64,000 bases of DNA from Sarcomyxa edulis (Eukaryota > Basidiomycota > Agaricomycetes > Agaricales > Mycenaceae), in contig QUOL01000024.1 of NCBI GenBank assembly GCA_009761415.1, forward strand, positions 248,001 through 312,000. The letters run 5' to 3'. Both the position numbers and the translations under genes were made by a program. Shown here one piece after another: positions 12,101 to 20,876 of the stretch (position 1 is the stretch's first letter; every line of letters begins with the position of its first letter). Below the pieces are notes generated by a model, which searched no databases, was not told where the DNA came from, and saw nothing but the letters and a program-made list of their open reading frames with translations.

Positions 12101-13853
12101 CGATTGCTTAGAAGGTCACCGATCGGTGTGGGCGGCTACCCGCAGTCAGACTTCCGCGTCAAAGGCCGTTCCCCCTCTTCCGTCCTTGTCTGATGGGGGG
12201 GATGCTAGTGGAGATCAAGGCAATGACGGGACGAGTGAGGTGGAGACGCCGGATAAGCGCCTGGGTACATCTTCGGATGAATACTGGGCAGCGGTGAATC
12301 CCCCTCCAAATCTACATGTGGCTATGTCCCCTGAGCTACGCGCTCAATTTGTCAAAGGGTATGTGGACGACTCCTCCTTCAAACACATATGGGAAGAGGC
12401 CAGCTCTACCCCAGACAAATGGATTCCAGGGAGCCGTTTTTTCCAAGATGAAGATGGCCTCTTGTACTTTGCGAACGCGGACTATCAGCCCCGGCTGTGT
12501 GTGCCTCGATCGTTAAGGCCGTTTGTGCTCAGCGAATATCACGATAGCCCAGCGCAGACAGCTCACGGAGGACCTGAGAAGCTTCATGGGAAATTGAGTC
12601 AGAAGTTTTACTGGAAGCGGATGAAGACGGATATCTTAGCTTTCTGCCGATCATGCGACGTCTGTCAGAAGACGAAGCCTTCTAACTTTAATCGCTATGG
12701 CTATCTAATCCCTAACCCGATTCCCACTAGACCGTATGAATCGGTGTCCATGGACTTCGTGGTTAACTTGCCTATGTCTAACGGTTACAATGCCGTGTAT
12801 GTGGTCGTCGACCGACTCACCAAGCATGCTCAATTTATTCCAACTACCACGGCCATTACATCCGAGGAATTCGCTCGTTTGTTTGTCAAGGACGTGGTGT
12901 GTCGATTCGGCCTGCCAGACAGTATCATAACCGATAGGGACCCGCGTTGGACTTCGGACTTCTGGAAAGCGACAGCAAAGCACCTGAAGACGAAGATGTC
13001 TCTCTCTTCAGCTCACCACCCCCAACACGACGGGCAGACAGAGGTCGTCAACAGACAGCTCGGCATAATGTTGCGAGCTTACGTAGCTAATGACAAGGAG
13101 TCCTGGTCCGATTGGTTACACCTACTGGAGTTCTCTTATAACGGAGCGATACACGGTTCAACGGGGTCGAGTCCTTATTTTTTACTTTACGGCTTTGATC
13201 CCAAAACACCGGCCGACTTTCTAAATCCTCGCTCGTCGTCGTCCGTCAGGAATGAGGCTATCCACGACGACGCCAGAGATTTCCTGTCGGTTCTGAACCT
13301 TCATCGTGAATTCGCAAGGCTGGCTATAGCGGAGTCTCAGAACGACCAGGCGCGCAATTACAACAAGGGCCGCCGACCGCCCCCAGAGTTCAAGGAGGGG
13401 TCTAGGGTTTTGGTAAATCCGCATTCCTTGGAATGGGTCGAATCCAAGGGAGAAGGGAAGAAGCTGGTTCAGAGATGGATTGGCCCCTTCGAGGTTCTTC
13501 AACGGATTAATCCGAACGTTTATCGGTTGAGGATGAGCAACAAGTACCCAGGGTCTCCAGTAGTCAACGTAGAACATCTGAAAGCATATGTGGAATCGCC
13601 GGAGGAGCTAGGGAAGAGGGTGAAATTGCCCGAAACCCGTATCAACAAGCCCGAGGAACCGGAATACGACGTCGAGAAAATCTTGGGACACCGTTTCGAC
13701 AAGAAACGAAACCGCACGCTTTACTTAGTGCGATGGGAGGGCTACGGCCCGCAGTTCGATACTTGGGAACCCGCGATTAACGTCAAGAACGCTCCCTTAG
13801 CCTTGGAACGTTACCGGAAAGGGTTGGCCCGTTCTCTCCCCGCCGAAGGTTGA
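6120..13853 (+). CDS. Gag-Pol polyprotein with chromodomain
   Basis: One frame of 2,577 residues from the first ATG. The long N-terminal part is Ser/Pro/Arg-rich, with a glycine run near 7630-7655. Next come a retrotransposon Gag capsid region (about 7830-8400) and a CCHC knuckle (8688-8730, CX2CX4HX4C). The aspartic protease motif DSGAD is at 9453-9467, reverse transcriptase YIDD at 10998-11009 and RNase H TDAS at 11442-11453. The integrase follows with an HHCC finger (about 12540-12670), the core aspartates near 12753 and 12933 and the usual glutamate after HPQHDGQT. The C terminus is a chromodomain (about 13660-13830, LVRWEGYG), which in chromoviruses targets insertion to marked chromatin. 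There is no frameshift between gag and pol. The frame stays open upstream to 5670 inside the LTR, so translation could begin earlier than the first ATG. Confidence 0.95.
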   Translation: MSTTVTAAEELPDGATLPLRGGNGFPPAVEMAPLRFEFHHENETTPSTSSRIALLVKKKTLVRKDVVDYGLSKASSRPRFSLEPNLGQTLEETVKQMQDLCRRASAAVSGRVSYFLIDPYDTFMSSLKGCETLEELSVAWNSIIVRLDLAQKYFDKYNREFENPDSIEAFSPASTIPATYDPLPGSPNPVKRMTYLYRNVPHLASRLTNEQRTALSEGSLITEVIAPPSPLLLAFPTRETESVPTATSHDALGDQQERVYRARTSYKAGKEFQLPEDDSGVTRRTKTGRRSVAFEPTRNVGIGGRNPEGRRQSGVSAYSTAPDTTSAGISVPLLGERTQFKDERSFFAKPPSGERSDSPWQQRDTLWGAATPFGYGKPPGGTGYGQPRKEPYQTTSRDFRNEPPERKTSEDDADSSSTERSYFGTPMDKGPRSKSTPAAPSDREDLGPSGSRVPQFPSNENNSYNDDSRPFRGEGNDPPGGYAFSGYEDYSAPPVPPPQPAMGGGGGGGGGNDPGPPGGNGPPGNNGPPRGNGPPGGFPPPFGPQGVPGGQHSTNRQSTMFAPYGTVLPTIKPELKQDDLPTWDGDFGTAIRYFWDVQEIAALGGWMPQALGYWLWKKLEPGSDIQNWWQMLDPGRKAFMRGHYLNYLEVIKREYLGKRWQQRMNLEFGQQRFRQRGHETETPQGFITRRIMYTRMLAAADNGGPMEVYVIMTRAPLSWHTILNLETIVDSATLYSRVVEQSEALAFAARGSSSNVITTESLAGQLRRLGIEVDLKSKFAGRRANAVQTSGEDMVELGGEDDSNLETIVQTLATDDHVINEAYQALKKARLPPKGGYPFPKNDAVTTQMGRLPPSPCKVCGSKNHWDKECPNWNVYLERQRRSANLVASRSDEDETIYSSAYGVLLNRRLTEEDPRQDGVNRSGFESAFPPTSEAMESFSDEVTGYKTEEEVVRERRRRTTSLEEVEDESWETYRRMPKAERGLIDAEDESRGPSEYGEEETTSPRKAAYSSATEVNEEYYWKNDGSMPGESVGVSSSDTEWTEGEDVAPESVAPPVFNVNEHPTPTEDDVPVRIPKRRYRPSGSSAVGVSVLMTKGWVSSVKDAPVELRIDSGADVSLISEEFYNSLLSPPSIQQGLKMQLWQLTDKTSSLKGYVTIPIFMKTSEGVLVETEAEMYVVPGMTVPVLLGEDYQQTFELSVERNVERGTHLLFSRTPYAVPVEGATKTQDFGRMRQSAYMTSHFIRAKLHRRNKAKRRQLKRRTAEERSLVRAASDYKLKPHECKPILVTGDLGEERDWLVEKTLLAGNNNSYFAVPNVLISASKPWVPVCNPTDHPRYIRKGEVIGSLKDPAEYFDSPQSQDHLNLLSWETLRIRTVLEASLNVMSTSASDPSPRADSDIGASDEDYGPKTAAMPDPEDLPSSEMKSSVDVGDIPEHLRAQVWEMLERRKGAFGFDGRLGHHPARVHIRTVDGQVPISVPMYGTSPAKRLVIDEQIDKWFSQGVIEESRSPWSAPVVIAYRNGKARFCVDYRKLNAVTIPDEFPIPRQSEILSSLSGAQVLSSLDALSGFTQLEMDPDDIEKTAFRTHRGLFQFRRMPFGLRNGPSIFQRVMQSVLAPYLWIFCLVYIDDIVIYSKTFEDHIQHLDKVLEAIEGAGITLSPSKCHLFYSSILLLGHKVSRLGLSTHLEKVRAILELERPTKVSQLQTFLGMAVYFSAFIPFYASVCSPLFQLLRQGAKWNWGAEQERAFKSTKDALRTAPVLGHPIEGLPYRLYTDASDEALGCALQQIQPILVRDLAGTRTYDRLRKAYDAGLPPPKLTATLSTKIDDSPRSDSWADQFDDSVVHVERVIGYWSRTFKGAETRYSTTEREALGAKEGLVKFLPFIEGEKVILVTDHSALQWARTYENANRRLAAWGVVFAAFPDLEIVHRPGRIHSNVDPLSRLPRGAPVHTSPRVDSEIPIVTDSSRVESLERPFSSVSPAKRATFVAWELDDCLEGHRSVWAATRSQTSASKAVPPLPSLSDGGDASGDQGNDGTSEVETPDKRLGTSSDEYWAAVNPPPNLHVAMSPELRAQFVKGYVDDSSFKHIWEEASSTPDKWIPGSRFFQDEDGLLYFANADYQPRLCVPRSLRPFVLSEYHDSPAQTAHGGPEKLHGKLSQKFYWKRMKTDILAFCRSCDVCQKTKPSNFNRYGYLIPNPIPTRPYESVSMDFVVNLPMSNGYNAVYVVVDRLTKHAQFIPTTTAITSEEFARLFVKDVVCRFGLPDSIITDRDPRWTSDFWKATAKHLKTKMSLSSAHHPQHDGQTEVVNRQLGIMLRAYVANDKESWSDWLHLLEFSYNGAIHGSTGSSPYFLLYGFDPKTPADFLNPRSSSSVRNEAIHDDARDFLSVLNLHREFARLAIAESQNDQARNYNKGRRPPPEFKEGSRVLVNPHSLEWVESKGEGKKLVQRWIGPFEVLQRINPNVYRLRMSNKYPGSPVVNVEHLKAYVESPEELGKRVKLPETRINKPEEPEYDVEKILGHRFDKKRNRTLYLVRWEGYGPQFDTWEPAINVKNAPLALERYRKGLARSLPAEG

Positions 13854-14353
13854 GAGTGGTACTAGGACCACCCCCATTATACCCGTTTTCATTGTACATT
13901 TTGCATAGACTCACGGATTTGTGTTCTTCTTAGGACCTGGCGTTACCGCTGGGTCCCGTTTCACTTGTTCATATCTTTTTACTATTTTCTTCTATGGCCG
14001 ACTATGGTCGGCGGACTTTCGCTTTCATTTTCTTCAAGTTTCAAGCCACTTACCTCTCAGGTGTTCTTCCCGACGCCTTACATCGAATTCTCGACTAGCT
14101 CGGGATCCATCGGAATCACGACCTCGGAACAGGTGGTTACGAGAGTACCGCGTGGTACTGGGTGGCGTGCGTCTTATTGGAAATAGGGAGGTTCCTGTGA
14201 CTTAAATATCGTGGGTTGCGATAACCCCTTCCTTTCCATTTCCCCCATATTTCAGGTGGATAGAACAGTTACGGATTGCCTGGCTGTTCCAACTGAAATC
14301 GATTGAGTCTTCCACGGATTGCCTGGAAGACGGAAATCAAGGGATCATTGACT
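13854..14353 (+). other. Leader of ORF2: candidate acceptor and second hairpin pair
   Basis: The 500 bp between pol and ORF2 contain no gene. A pyrimidine-rich tract ends in TTTCAG at 14250-14255, a good acceptor. Hairpin 3 (14263-14289) has the stem GAACAGTTA/TGGCTGTTC with two G-U pairs. Hairpin 4 (14307-14331) has the stem GTCTTCCA/TGGAAGAC. Both carry the loop CGGATTGCC seen in the LTR. ORF2 begins 23 nt after hairpin 4. Confidence 0.7.
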
Positions 14354-16990
14354 ATGGATACTTTTTTCGTCAGCTCATCAGGGGGGCCTCTTCTACCCAC
14401 CACCCGAGTCGTAAACAACGAGTTTTGGGCAGAGTTCAGCTTTGGCAACCAGAGCATTCCTCTCGAAGCCGCCGACTACAAGGACAGGGACATCTATACC
14501 TCTCACGTAGGCCCCACGGGGGTTCTCCTCGAAATGGAACCAGGTCTCGAACCCAACTGGTGGAGGCTACATAAGTTCTGGGAAGCGTGGACTCCGGTTC
14601 ATGTCGAGGACTATAGGGAAGGTTTGCTGGATCTGAATCGATCAGTCATGCCTGAGACTCTGGAGGGAGGAGCCGAATTGAGGTTCAGAACGCCCTCGAA
14701 ATGGTCTTCGGAGATGAAGTCTCTCCTTAATGCTATCGGAGAGTGCTGTCTCTCGATTCAGGCCGACACCGACTATGGTCGTCACACGCCTACTCCCGAC
14801 TACGTCAACGTCGCCGTCCTTGCTGACGAATACGCCTCCGCCTTCGAAGTGGAATGCGCCGCCGCTCGAGCAAAGAGAGGTGCTTTGTTTGGCATCGGGT
14901 TTCTGACCTGGTGGGTGCTCTCAGCCCAGGACTGGAAGCGTGGCCTTCGCCCGGCAATCGTCAGCATCATCGAGGAGTTGCCTATCCACAATCGTCGCCG
15001 CCGAGGGGTGCTCATCGACCTAGCGCGCGATTGGAAATCGGTTAACATCGCGCATCTCCTCAAGCATGACGTTCCAGTATTCTACCCCTGGACTATCGTC
15101 GAGATCGTCGATCCCCGTTTCCACCTCTACTCTCCGGTGATGTACGACGCTTATCGAGATTACCTGATGACGACTGGGTCTACCAGCGGTTGGTTGGCGG
15201 CGCAAATTCCCGGATTTCTGGAGAAGTTTTGGGGCTTGGTGGAATATGACCATTGGGGCAGGAAAAGGAATCCCACTCCTCGCGTCAGAGCCTCCCCCGT
15301 ACCTGAGGATGTACGCTACACGTCCACAGTTCAGGATTTTCCGGGATGGGCTAGGCGCCCTCTTTCGAACGCTCTCCAAGTCTCGGTGTACTTCAAGCGT
15401 TATCATTACACTGTTCTCGAGGAAGATGGTCAGACCGTAGTGATGTTCTGGCGTTCCCGTCCTCTTAGAGGAGGTGACATGAATTTTTCCCCTGACAATG
15501 TGGAGGAAGACGACGTCTCTGCGATACGCGAAGTTTACAGGGCCAAATACGCTCCATTACCGGGACAGAAGTTCTCTCTCGAGACGGGTCTCTTGCTGAA
15601 CTCAGGGCCACTTCCCACACTCGAACAGCTCTCCACGCTAGCCCTACAGAAAGCCGCCATTGACTCGCATTTGGGGTACAAAGATCCTGACTCAGCCGAG
15701 TCTCAGGACGACGTGGTTATGAGTGAGAACTCTCCACCGCGGACTCCTTCTCCTGAGCCATTGTCGGAGAAACGCCGCCGGAAGAAGAAATCTCGTGCGC
15801 AAAGGCGAGCGGGTCGATTGACTACCAGGGATAGTTCGGTCAGTTCCGACGGGTTGCAAGTAGGGACGTCGGTCTCGTCGCCTTGGGTCTACGCTATGGC
15901 TGCGCCTCGGCTGACTGCAAACAGGAAGTTGTCCGATCGTCTCCATCCTGGGCCCTTACGCAGTACGATTAAAGTTGTGGTTCCTCCTCTTCCCTCTACT
16001 CGGGATCGTAGTGTCGATCGTGCTTCCTTCCTGGCTGATTTGCGGGAGTGGGGACGCCCGTTAACCTCGCCAGGTTCCACTTTCTCGGTTCCTTCGACGT
16101 TCGCGTGGCGGACCGATCTGTTGCGGCACGGCTACTTGTACGTCGACGCTGCTAGTGAGTTCCGCATGCGATACTGGGCCAACTGCTGGGATAGTATGAC
16201 CGACCTTAAAAGGGTCCTCGTCACTGCCATCGAGCATGGCTTGCCATTCCGAATTTGCACAGATCCCAAGGACAACGCAATCTTCTTACCCCCGGGTATC
16301 GAGACTCGGGATTTCGTCGCCGATGTCTATTATTCCGTTGGCGCTCCTGCTCGTACCCTGTCCACTAAGTCGAGCAGCGACGATCTGTACCGCCAGTACA
16401 AAATCAATCTTCTCGATATCCTGCAGCGCCCTCACGCTCGAGCTCTCATTGGTATGGGCGGACCTTTCTCTTGGATCGCGCGCAAATACAGCGGCATGCG
16501 CCTTGTCCGGGAATTCATGTGTGGTCCTTCTATCCAGGTCACCTTGCATCAGAGGGGGTGGTCTGACAAAGATAGTTTCCTCTTCTTCCGCTGTGACGAG
16601 ATGTCGCCTGACGAATTGAAAGCCGTGATGGGCTTTACCGCAGGGGGAACCGGGTCTCGGTCGACCGACTGCACCCTTTGGCCCGACGCGAAGATCATGC
16701 TCGCGTCTTGCCGCCATTATAGCGGGGAATGGAACGAGGATTGTGAGCGCATTTTCAACAACCTATACCTCGAGATGGAGAACGGTGCTGCAGAGTGCCG
16801 CACTCCCGGAGCTTGGGCTCAGTTCTTTCGTTCTGACAATCGGGGAGAATATGCTCCGGCTCAAGAAGTTCCCCAGAGTACGCTGACGGATGCCCTTGCT
16901 CGCCTCCACACGGGGTACAAGGAAACTTGGCACCGCGCAGCTCTGGCGGATCTGGCGGTTCCGGAAGTTTGGGATCCCATCGATGCCTGA
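14354..16990 (+). CDS. Retrotransposon ORF2, unknown 878-residue protein
   Basis: Long intact frame between pol and the 3' LTR, in sense orientation, where retroviruses keep env. I recognise no family. It has no signal peptide and no clear membrane segment, so it does not look like an envelope protein. A basic patch EKRRRKKKSRAQRR about midway could be a nuclear localisation signal, and a Ser/Pro-rich linker precedes it. The two flanking halves are rich in Trp and aromatic residues and look folded. The first ATG is at 14354, 23 nt after a hairpin. It may be expressed from a spliced RNA. A Gag-like, nucleic-acid-binding or host-interaction role is possible, but none is shown. Confidence 0.8.
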   Translation: MDTFFVSSSGGPLLPTTRVVNNEFWAEFSFGNQSIPLEAADYKDRDIYTSHVGPTGVLLEMEPGLEPNWWRLHKFWEAWTPVHVEDYREGLLDLNRSVMPETLEGGAELRFRTPSKWSSEMKSLLNAIGECCLSIQADTDYGRHTPTPDYVNVAVLADEYASAFEVECAAARAKRGALFGIGFLTWWVLSAQDWKRGLRPAIVSIIEELPIHNRRRRGVLIDLARDWKSVNIAHLLKHDVPVFYPWTIVEIVDPRFHLYSPVMYDAYRDYLMTTGSTSGWLAAQIPGFLEKFWGLVEYDHWGRKRNPTPRVRASPVPEDVRYTSTVQDFPGWARRPLSNALQVSVYFKRYHYTVLEEDGQTVVMFWRSRPLRGGDMNFSPDNVEEDDVSAIREVYRAKYAPLPGQKFSLETGLLLNSGPLPTLEQLSTLALQKAAIDSHLGYKDPDSAESQDDVVMSENSPPRTPSPEPLSEKRRRKKKSRAQRRAGRLTTRDSSVSSDGLQVGTSVSSPWVYAMAAPRLTANRKLSDRLHPGPLRSTIKVVVPPLPSTRDRSVDRASFLADLREWGRPLTSPGSTFSVPSTFAWRTDLLRHGYLYVDAASEFRMRYWANCWDSMTDLKRVLVTAIEHGLPFRICTDPKDNAIFLPPGIETRDFVADVYYSVGAPARTLSTKSSSDDLYRQYKINLLDILQRPHARALIGMGGPFSWIARKYSGMRLVREFMCGPSIQVTLHQRGWSDKDSFLFFRCDEMSPDELKAVMGFTAGGTGSRSTDCTLWPDAKIMLASCRHYSGEWNEDCERIFNNLYLEMENGAAECRTPGAWAQFFRSDNRGEYAPAQEVPQSTLTDALARLHTGYKETWHRAALADLAVPEVWDPIDA

Positions 16991-17004
16991 AGAGTGGGGG
17001 GGTT
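16989..17004 (+). other. Polypurine tract
   Basis: GAAGAGTGGGGGGG lies directly before the 3' LTR, the expected primer for plus-strand DNA synthesis. Confidence 0.75.
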
Positions 17005-17477
17005 TGTGGCGAATATATACATTTACATTTCTTTCTTTCTTCTTACTTACTTTCAGGCTCGATATTCTGATGTCACGACTTGTCACGTTTCCTATCTCCA
17101 TTTCATATCTCCGTAGCTACTCATGTAACGCGCTGTGACGCAAAGAATCACTATCATCTTATCTCTTACCATCACCTAACTACGCTCTAAGCTCCAATCC
17201 CTGGTCTAACACCCCGCATTGTGGGCAGGGGCTTTACCTTAGGTGAGTAAACGTTCTTCGAAGCTACTGATCTTCGTCTAGGAAAGGGAAACGGATTGGG
17301 AATCGACTTCTCACGGATTGCCTGAGAAGTCAGAGATCACGCCGGCGTTCACGGATTGCCTGAACTGGGCGTGTTCTCGCGAATCTCCTCCCTGTCTCCC
17401 TTTAGTGCTCGCCAGCTAAACGTCGCACTCGAATCGTGTCCCTTAAATATTTGTGGGGAACTCGTACGACCACCACA
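17005..17477 (+). repeat. 3' LTR
   Basis: 473 bp, identical to 5228-5700. The duplicated ATCCC follows. It includes copies of hairpins 1 and 2 at 17305-17331 and 17340-17371. Read on the minus strand, its end supplies a new C terminus and stop codon to the DUF6589 gene. Confidence 0.96.
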
Positions 17478-20198
17478 ATCCCGCGTTCCAGCTTCTGCGT
17501 CCGGAATAGTACACAGGTCAGTACTCTCCACCAACAGTGCGATTCCCTCGTTAATGGAATCTGCGACTTCGTGCTTTACTGTTCTCCCTAGTGTAAATAT
17601 ATGCGGATTTTCTTTTTTGATATACCTGGCGAGCTTTCTGAGCGTACGCGTCATCCTGGGATGGGAATGCCTAATAGTTCGGTGAGTGAGATAGAAATTA
17701 TTCTCGATGATTTGATGAACTGATCGATAAACTTCAATCAGGACCGATCTCTTGAATACCAAACGCATCGTCCGATTGGGACCCGCCCCCGGAAAAACAA
17801 CCTATTCCCAAGTCGATAAATATTTCCCCCTGCTTCGAACAGTCAAAGAAGAACTCACTTTCATGTAAAGATTATTTCTTTCCATTAACCAGTCATAGCC
17901 CCGGAATCCATTTACTTTTCCCGTTGGATTACATAGCCAATTGTTCAAAATGGCTCGCCTGTGTCAAGCAGTAACACATAAGTGTCGGGGAGAATCCCAG
18001 CCTCAAGCCAAACTTACCGGAGCCGTGGTGGAAATACATGATCAAGGTCTGTCATGAATTTTGTCATGTGCGCAGCATACTTATGCTTTCCAGTTCCTTT
18101 GAAGATCGCTATCCAGTAAGGGAGGACTCGCAATATGCGTCCAACGTCGCCGTAATTCATTGCGTGCGACAATTCAAGGTACAGCAGAGAATGCTGTTTT
18201 CGGAGTTTGTGGTTCTCGAAGCAAGCATCGCGTTCCTCCGCTGGCTTTTCACGCTCGTCTTGGAAGTCTAACCCAGGTAAGTATGTCACAGCCATCTCTC
18301 GAGATGTATTGACGATTACTTCCCAAGACGGCTTTGCCTTGAGAAAGTCGTCAAGTGTGGGGTACCCCAACTTCTCCGCCTCTATTCTCCAACAATCCAG
18401 AATATCAACCCATGTTGTGTGGTGTATGATGTCGTGCATCCTACGAAATCCCGGATTGCTGCCAAATTTCAATGTCTCCTTTGGTCGTAAGTGACGTATA
18501 TACTCGAACATTCCGGTAGCATCCTCTCGTCCCTCCTTTGGTTGAATGTGGGTCCTCCAGATCGCATCAGCGCATGCCATTTTGACGTGAAATAGCCCAG
18601 GAATAAAAACAATCCACCCGAGCCGATTTTTGGCTGTAGCCTCAATTGTTCTCATCCTACGTAGGCCATCAAGCTTCTCCTTTGTCCCTAAATCACCATG
18701 GACTAAGGTGATGTATTCCTCCAGCCTCTGGTCCGGTATGTTCGCCTGTCTCAAAAGACTTTGCAATACTTCCCAGTTCCCATCGTGAGAGCCTTCATCT
18801 GCATTGATCGCGTGCGCTGGATACTGACTTGTTTTTAGCACCGTTAGTGCATCAACAACCTCCGGCAACCCAAGCTTCTCTCGATAAACTTCAAATCCAG
18901 GTTCCTGCTGTACAAGAACATCCCGGAAATGCCACGCAAACGCTCTCAAGAGTGGGCTCAGATCGTCGCCATCTGTCGCAGGTGGCTTGGGCAGCACATC
19001 TCGAATGGTGGGTCTGTATATCTTTGGGTCATCGGCACTGAGATCTTTGTTGAAAGCACTTGTTTCGTGTAGTTCCTTGGTGAAACGTAGGTCCTCGGGA
19101 TCTACATTGACGTACGGTGCGAACGTTGCACCTGTCGCGCTCATGTGAAGGCCCTGCTTTCCGGCCGTTGGCTGTGCAACTTTGAAGTCCATATCAAAGT
19201 TGTCGTAGATCATGTTACAGTACGGCAAGTCCTTCAAGCGCTGGCTGGCGTGTTTTGACAAGGAATTGACCATGTTTTGATTTGTGACAGTGGAGACCGA
19301 GATTCCCATGTGCGCAAGAAGCTCAACGACTTTGTCTGGCACCGTTTTTGACTCGCAAAAAAAACCAATGATGCACTGAAGAGCATTGAAGTTTTTATTG
19401 CAGCTATTGCCCATTATGGAAAACAATACTACGCGCTTCTATAACACGACGTATGTGAGTAGATAGTAAATTACACCTACAGCCATAACGACTCACAATC
19501 AGTAGTAATGCAGCATTTCTCCTCGCGGGGTTCTGCCTTCTGCGCCGTTTTTTGGGTGGCCTCGCCACAGCTCGAGGCGGTTCATCGTCGATATCCATCG
19601 CCATGCTATCCTGGTCTTCATCGTCGTCACTTCCTCCCGACTCTGACTCCTCCGCATCTGATTCCGCATCCGCATCCGAATCCGACTCAGAGCCCGAAGT
19701 ATCCTCTATCTCTTCGTCCCCGTCAATCTCCGCCAGGTTCATTTCACGTTCCTCGTCGAACTCCGCTGTTTCGTCGGGAGCTACTCGTACTCGTGTCGGA
19801 TCGGCATCAAGAAGAACACCGAGAAGGCTCCACAATCTTGGGCACACACGTTCAATCGTCTGGCTCATCTCCGCAACCGAGAACGTTTCAATCTTCTCTA
19901 GATTCGCCTTCCTGCCATTGAGATGGAACCCGACATTTGGCTGAATTAGGGCCACCAGCTCGACGCGGTAAGTTTCCACTGCAACGTCTGTAGCCCACGC
20001 TTGGGCAATATCACTGGCTTGTTCTGAAAAGACATCCAACAGGTCCCGGGTTCTGCGAAGAAGGGCCTCACGATGGTTCCCCGCATGCCCTGTCCGACTA
20101 CGTAGTACGAGAAGGATCAGCTCAAAGATACTGGTGTTGTTCTGGTCCAGAATCGAGAGAATACGGCCAAGAAGATGTGCGTCCATGGTTTTGTGCAT
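17349..20198 (-). CDS. DUF6589 protein, transposase-like, last exon hit by Gypsy
   Basis: Exons 20198-19497, 19438-18018, 17958-17859 and 17801 downward. The N-terminal 234 residues include a long Asp/Glu/Ser run and the basic signal PPKKRRRR. The rest matches the DUF6589 family of agaricomycetes. Landmarks are YDNFDMDF (Asp313, Asp316), HGDLGT (Asp483), FIPGLFH, NYGDVGR (Asp665) and NNWLCNPTGKV. Three well-spaced acidic positions suggest an RNase H-fold DDE transposase; this is inference. Before the Gypsy insertion the last exon ran 17801-17483 and then 5227-5184, giving 861 residues. Now the frame enters the LTR and stops at 17349, so about 14 native C-terminal residues are replaced by about 34 LTR-encoded ones. 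The catalytic part is untouched. The ancestral stop was 37 bp from that of the convergent helicase gene. Confidence 0.8.
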
Positions 20199-20321
20199 AA
20201 AGTCTCTCTTTTACTCATTTATATATGACAGGTAGAGTGAACATGTGTTCTCCATGCGTACCACGGCTGTCATTATGCTTTTGTTAGCCTCCACGAGTCA
20301 TACACCTGGTAAGTTGTAATC

Positions 20322-20723
20322 CTAGGCCCTTATCCTTTCGACTGTCATTGCATCCCCTGAAATCAGTATCGCAGATCCAACTGACGTCTCGAGTGGCCCC
20401 AACACTATTCCGCTGAGTCCAACGATGTTCCCTACTCCCACAAACCTCTCTTCCTCTGAATCATACCCCGAATCTGACTCTCCGCCGTCTACTTCACTCA
20501 TGCCAAATCGCGACTCTGTCAAGGCATCCCCCTCCTCACTTGGCTCTGTTAGATCCGGAAGTTCATCCTCATCCATCTCCGTGATGTCCTCTGAGTCTGT
20601 GACTACCTCACGGCACATATCACGGTCTGTATTCATTCGACGCTTGTTGCGAACGAGCCAAAGGCAGCCGGTCAGAAGTATGGCAGTGAGGGTGATAATT
20701 TGCAGTAGATAGCTTCGATTCAT
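20322..20723 (-). CDS. Small acidic protein with one membrane segment
   Basis: 133 residues from an ATG, intronless. A hydrophobic helix at about residues 5-24 is followed by KRR and then a strongly acidic, Ser-rich tail, so it would be membrane-anchored with an acidic domain. I recognise no family. It lies between the DUF6589 gene and the right arm on the same strand, 124 bp upstream of that gene's start, and is probably a third gene of the element. It could also be a chance frame in a 5' region. Confidence 0.45.
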   Translation of the reverse strand: MNRSYLLQIITLTAILLTGCLWLVRNKRRMNTDRDMCREVVTDSEDITEMDEDELPDLTEPSEEGDALTESRFGMSEVDGGESDSGYDSEEERFVGVGNIVGLSGIVLGPLETSVGSAILISGDAMTVERIRA

Positions 20724-20876
20724 GTTGGAAAAGTTACTAATATCACTAGCAGTTCATGTATTATATATCTACACTACACGCTGGGCCCACGCTTCATGCA
20801 GAGAGGCGTACACGAGGTGCTTCTCGGACTCTCTACATGCCTCGGGCAAGCTCGGGCACTTCGGTTTTGCGCCACA

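Larger units (their letters stand above)
5228..17477 (+). mobile_element. Ty3/Gypsy chromoviral LTR retrotransposon, intact
   Basis: 12,250 bp bounded by 473-bp LTRs that read identically base for base, each starting TG and ending CA. Both flanks carry ATCCC (5223-5227 and 17478-17482), the 5-bp target duplication expected of a Gypsy integrase. Inside are one uninterrupted gag-pol frame, a second long ORF and a purine tract before the 3' LTR. Pol order protease-RT-RNase H-integrase-chromodomain identifies a chromovirus. Identical LTRs and open frames mean a very recent insertion that may still be active. Confidence 0.97.

Noticed and set aside
14354..16990. ORF2 as a retroviral-type envelope gene
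   Set aside because: No signal peptide, membrane anchor or Cys pattern; only the position fits.
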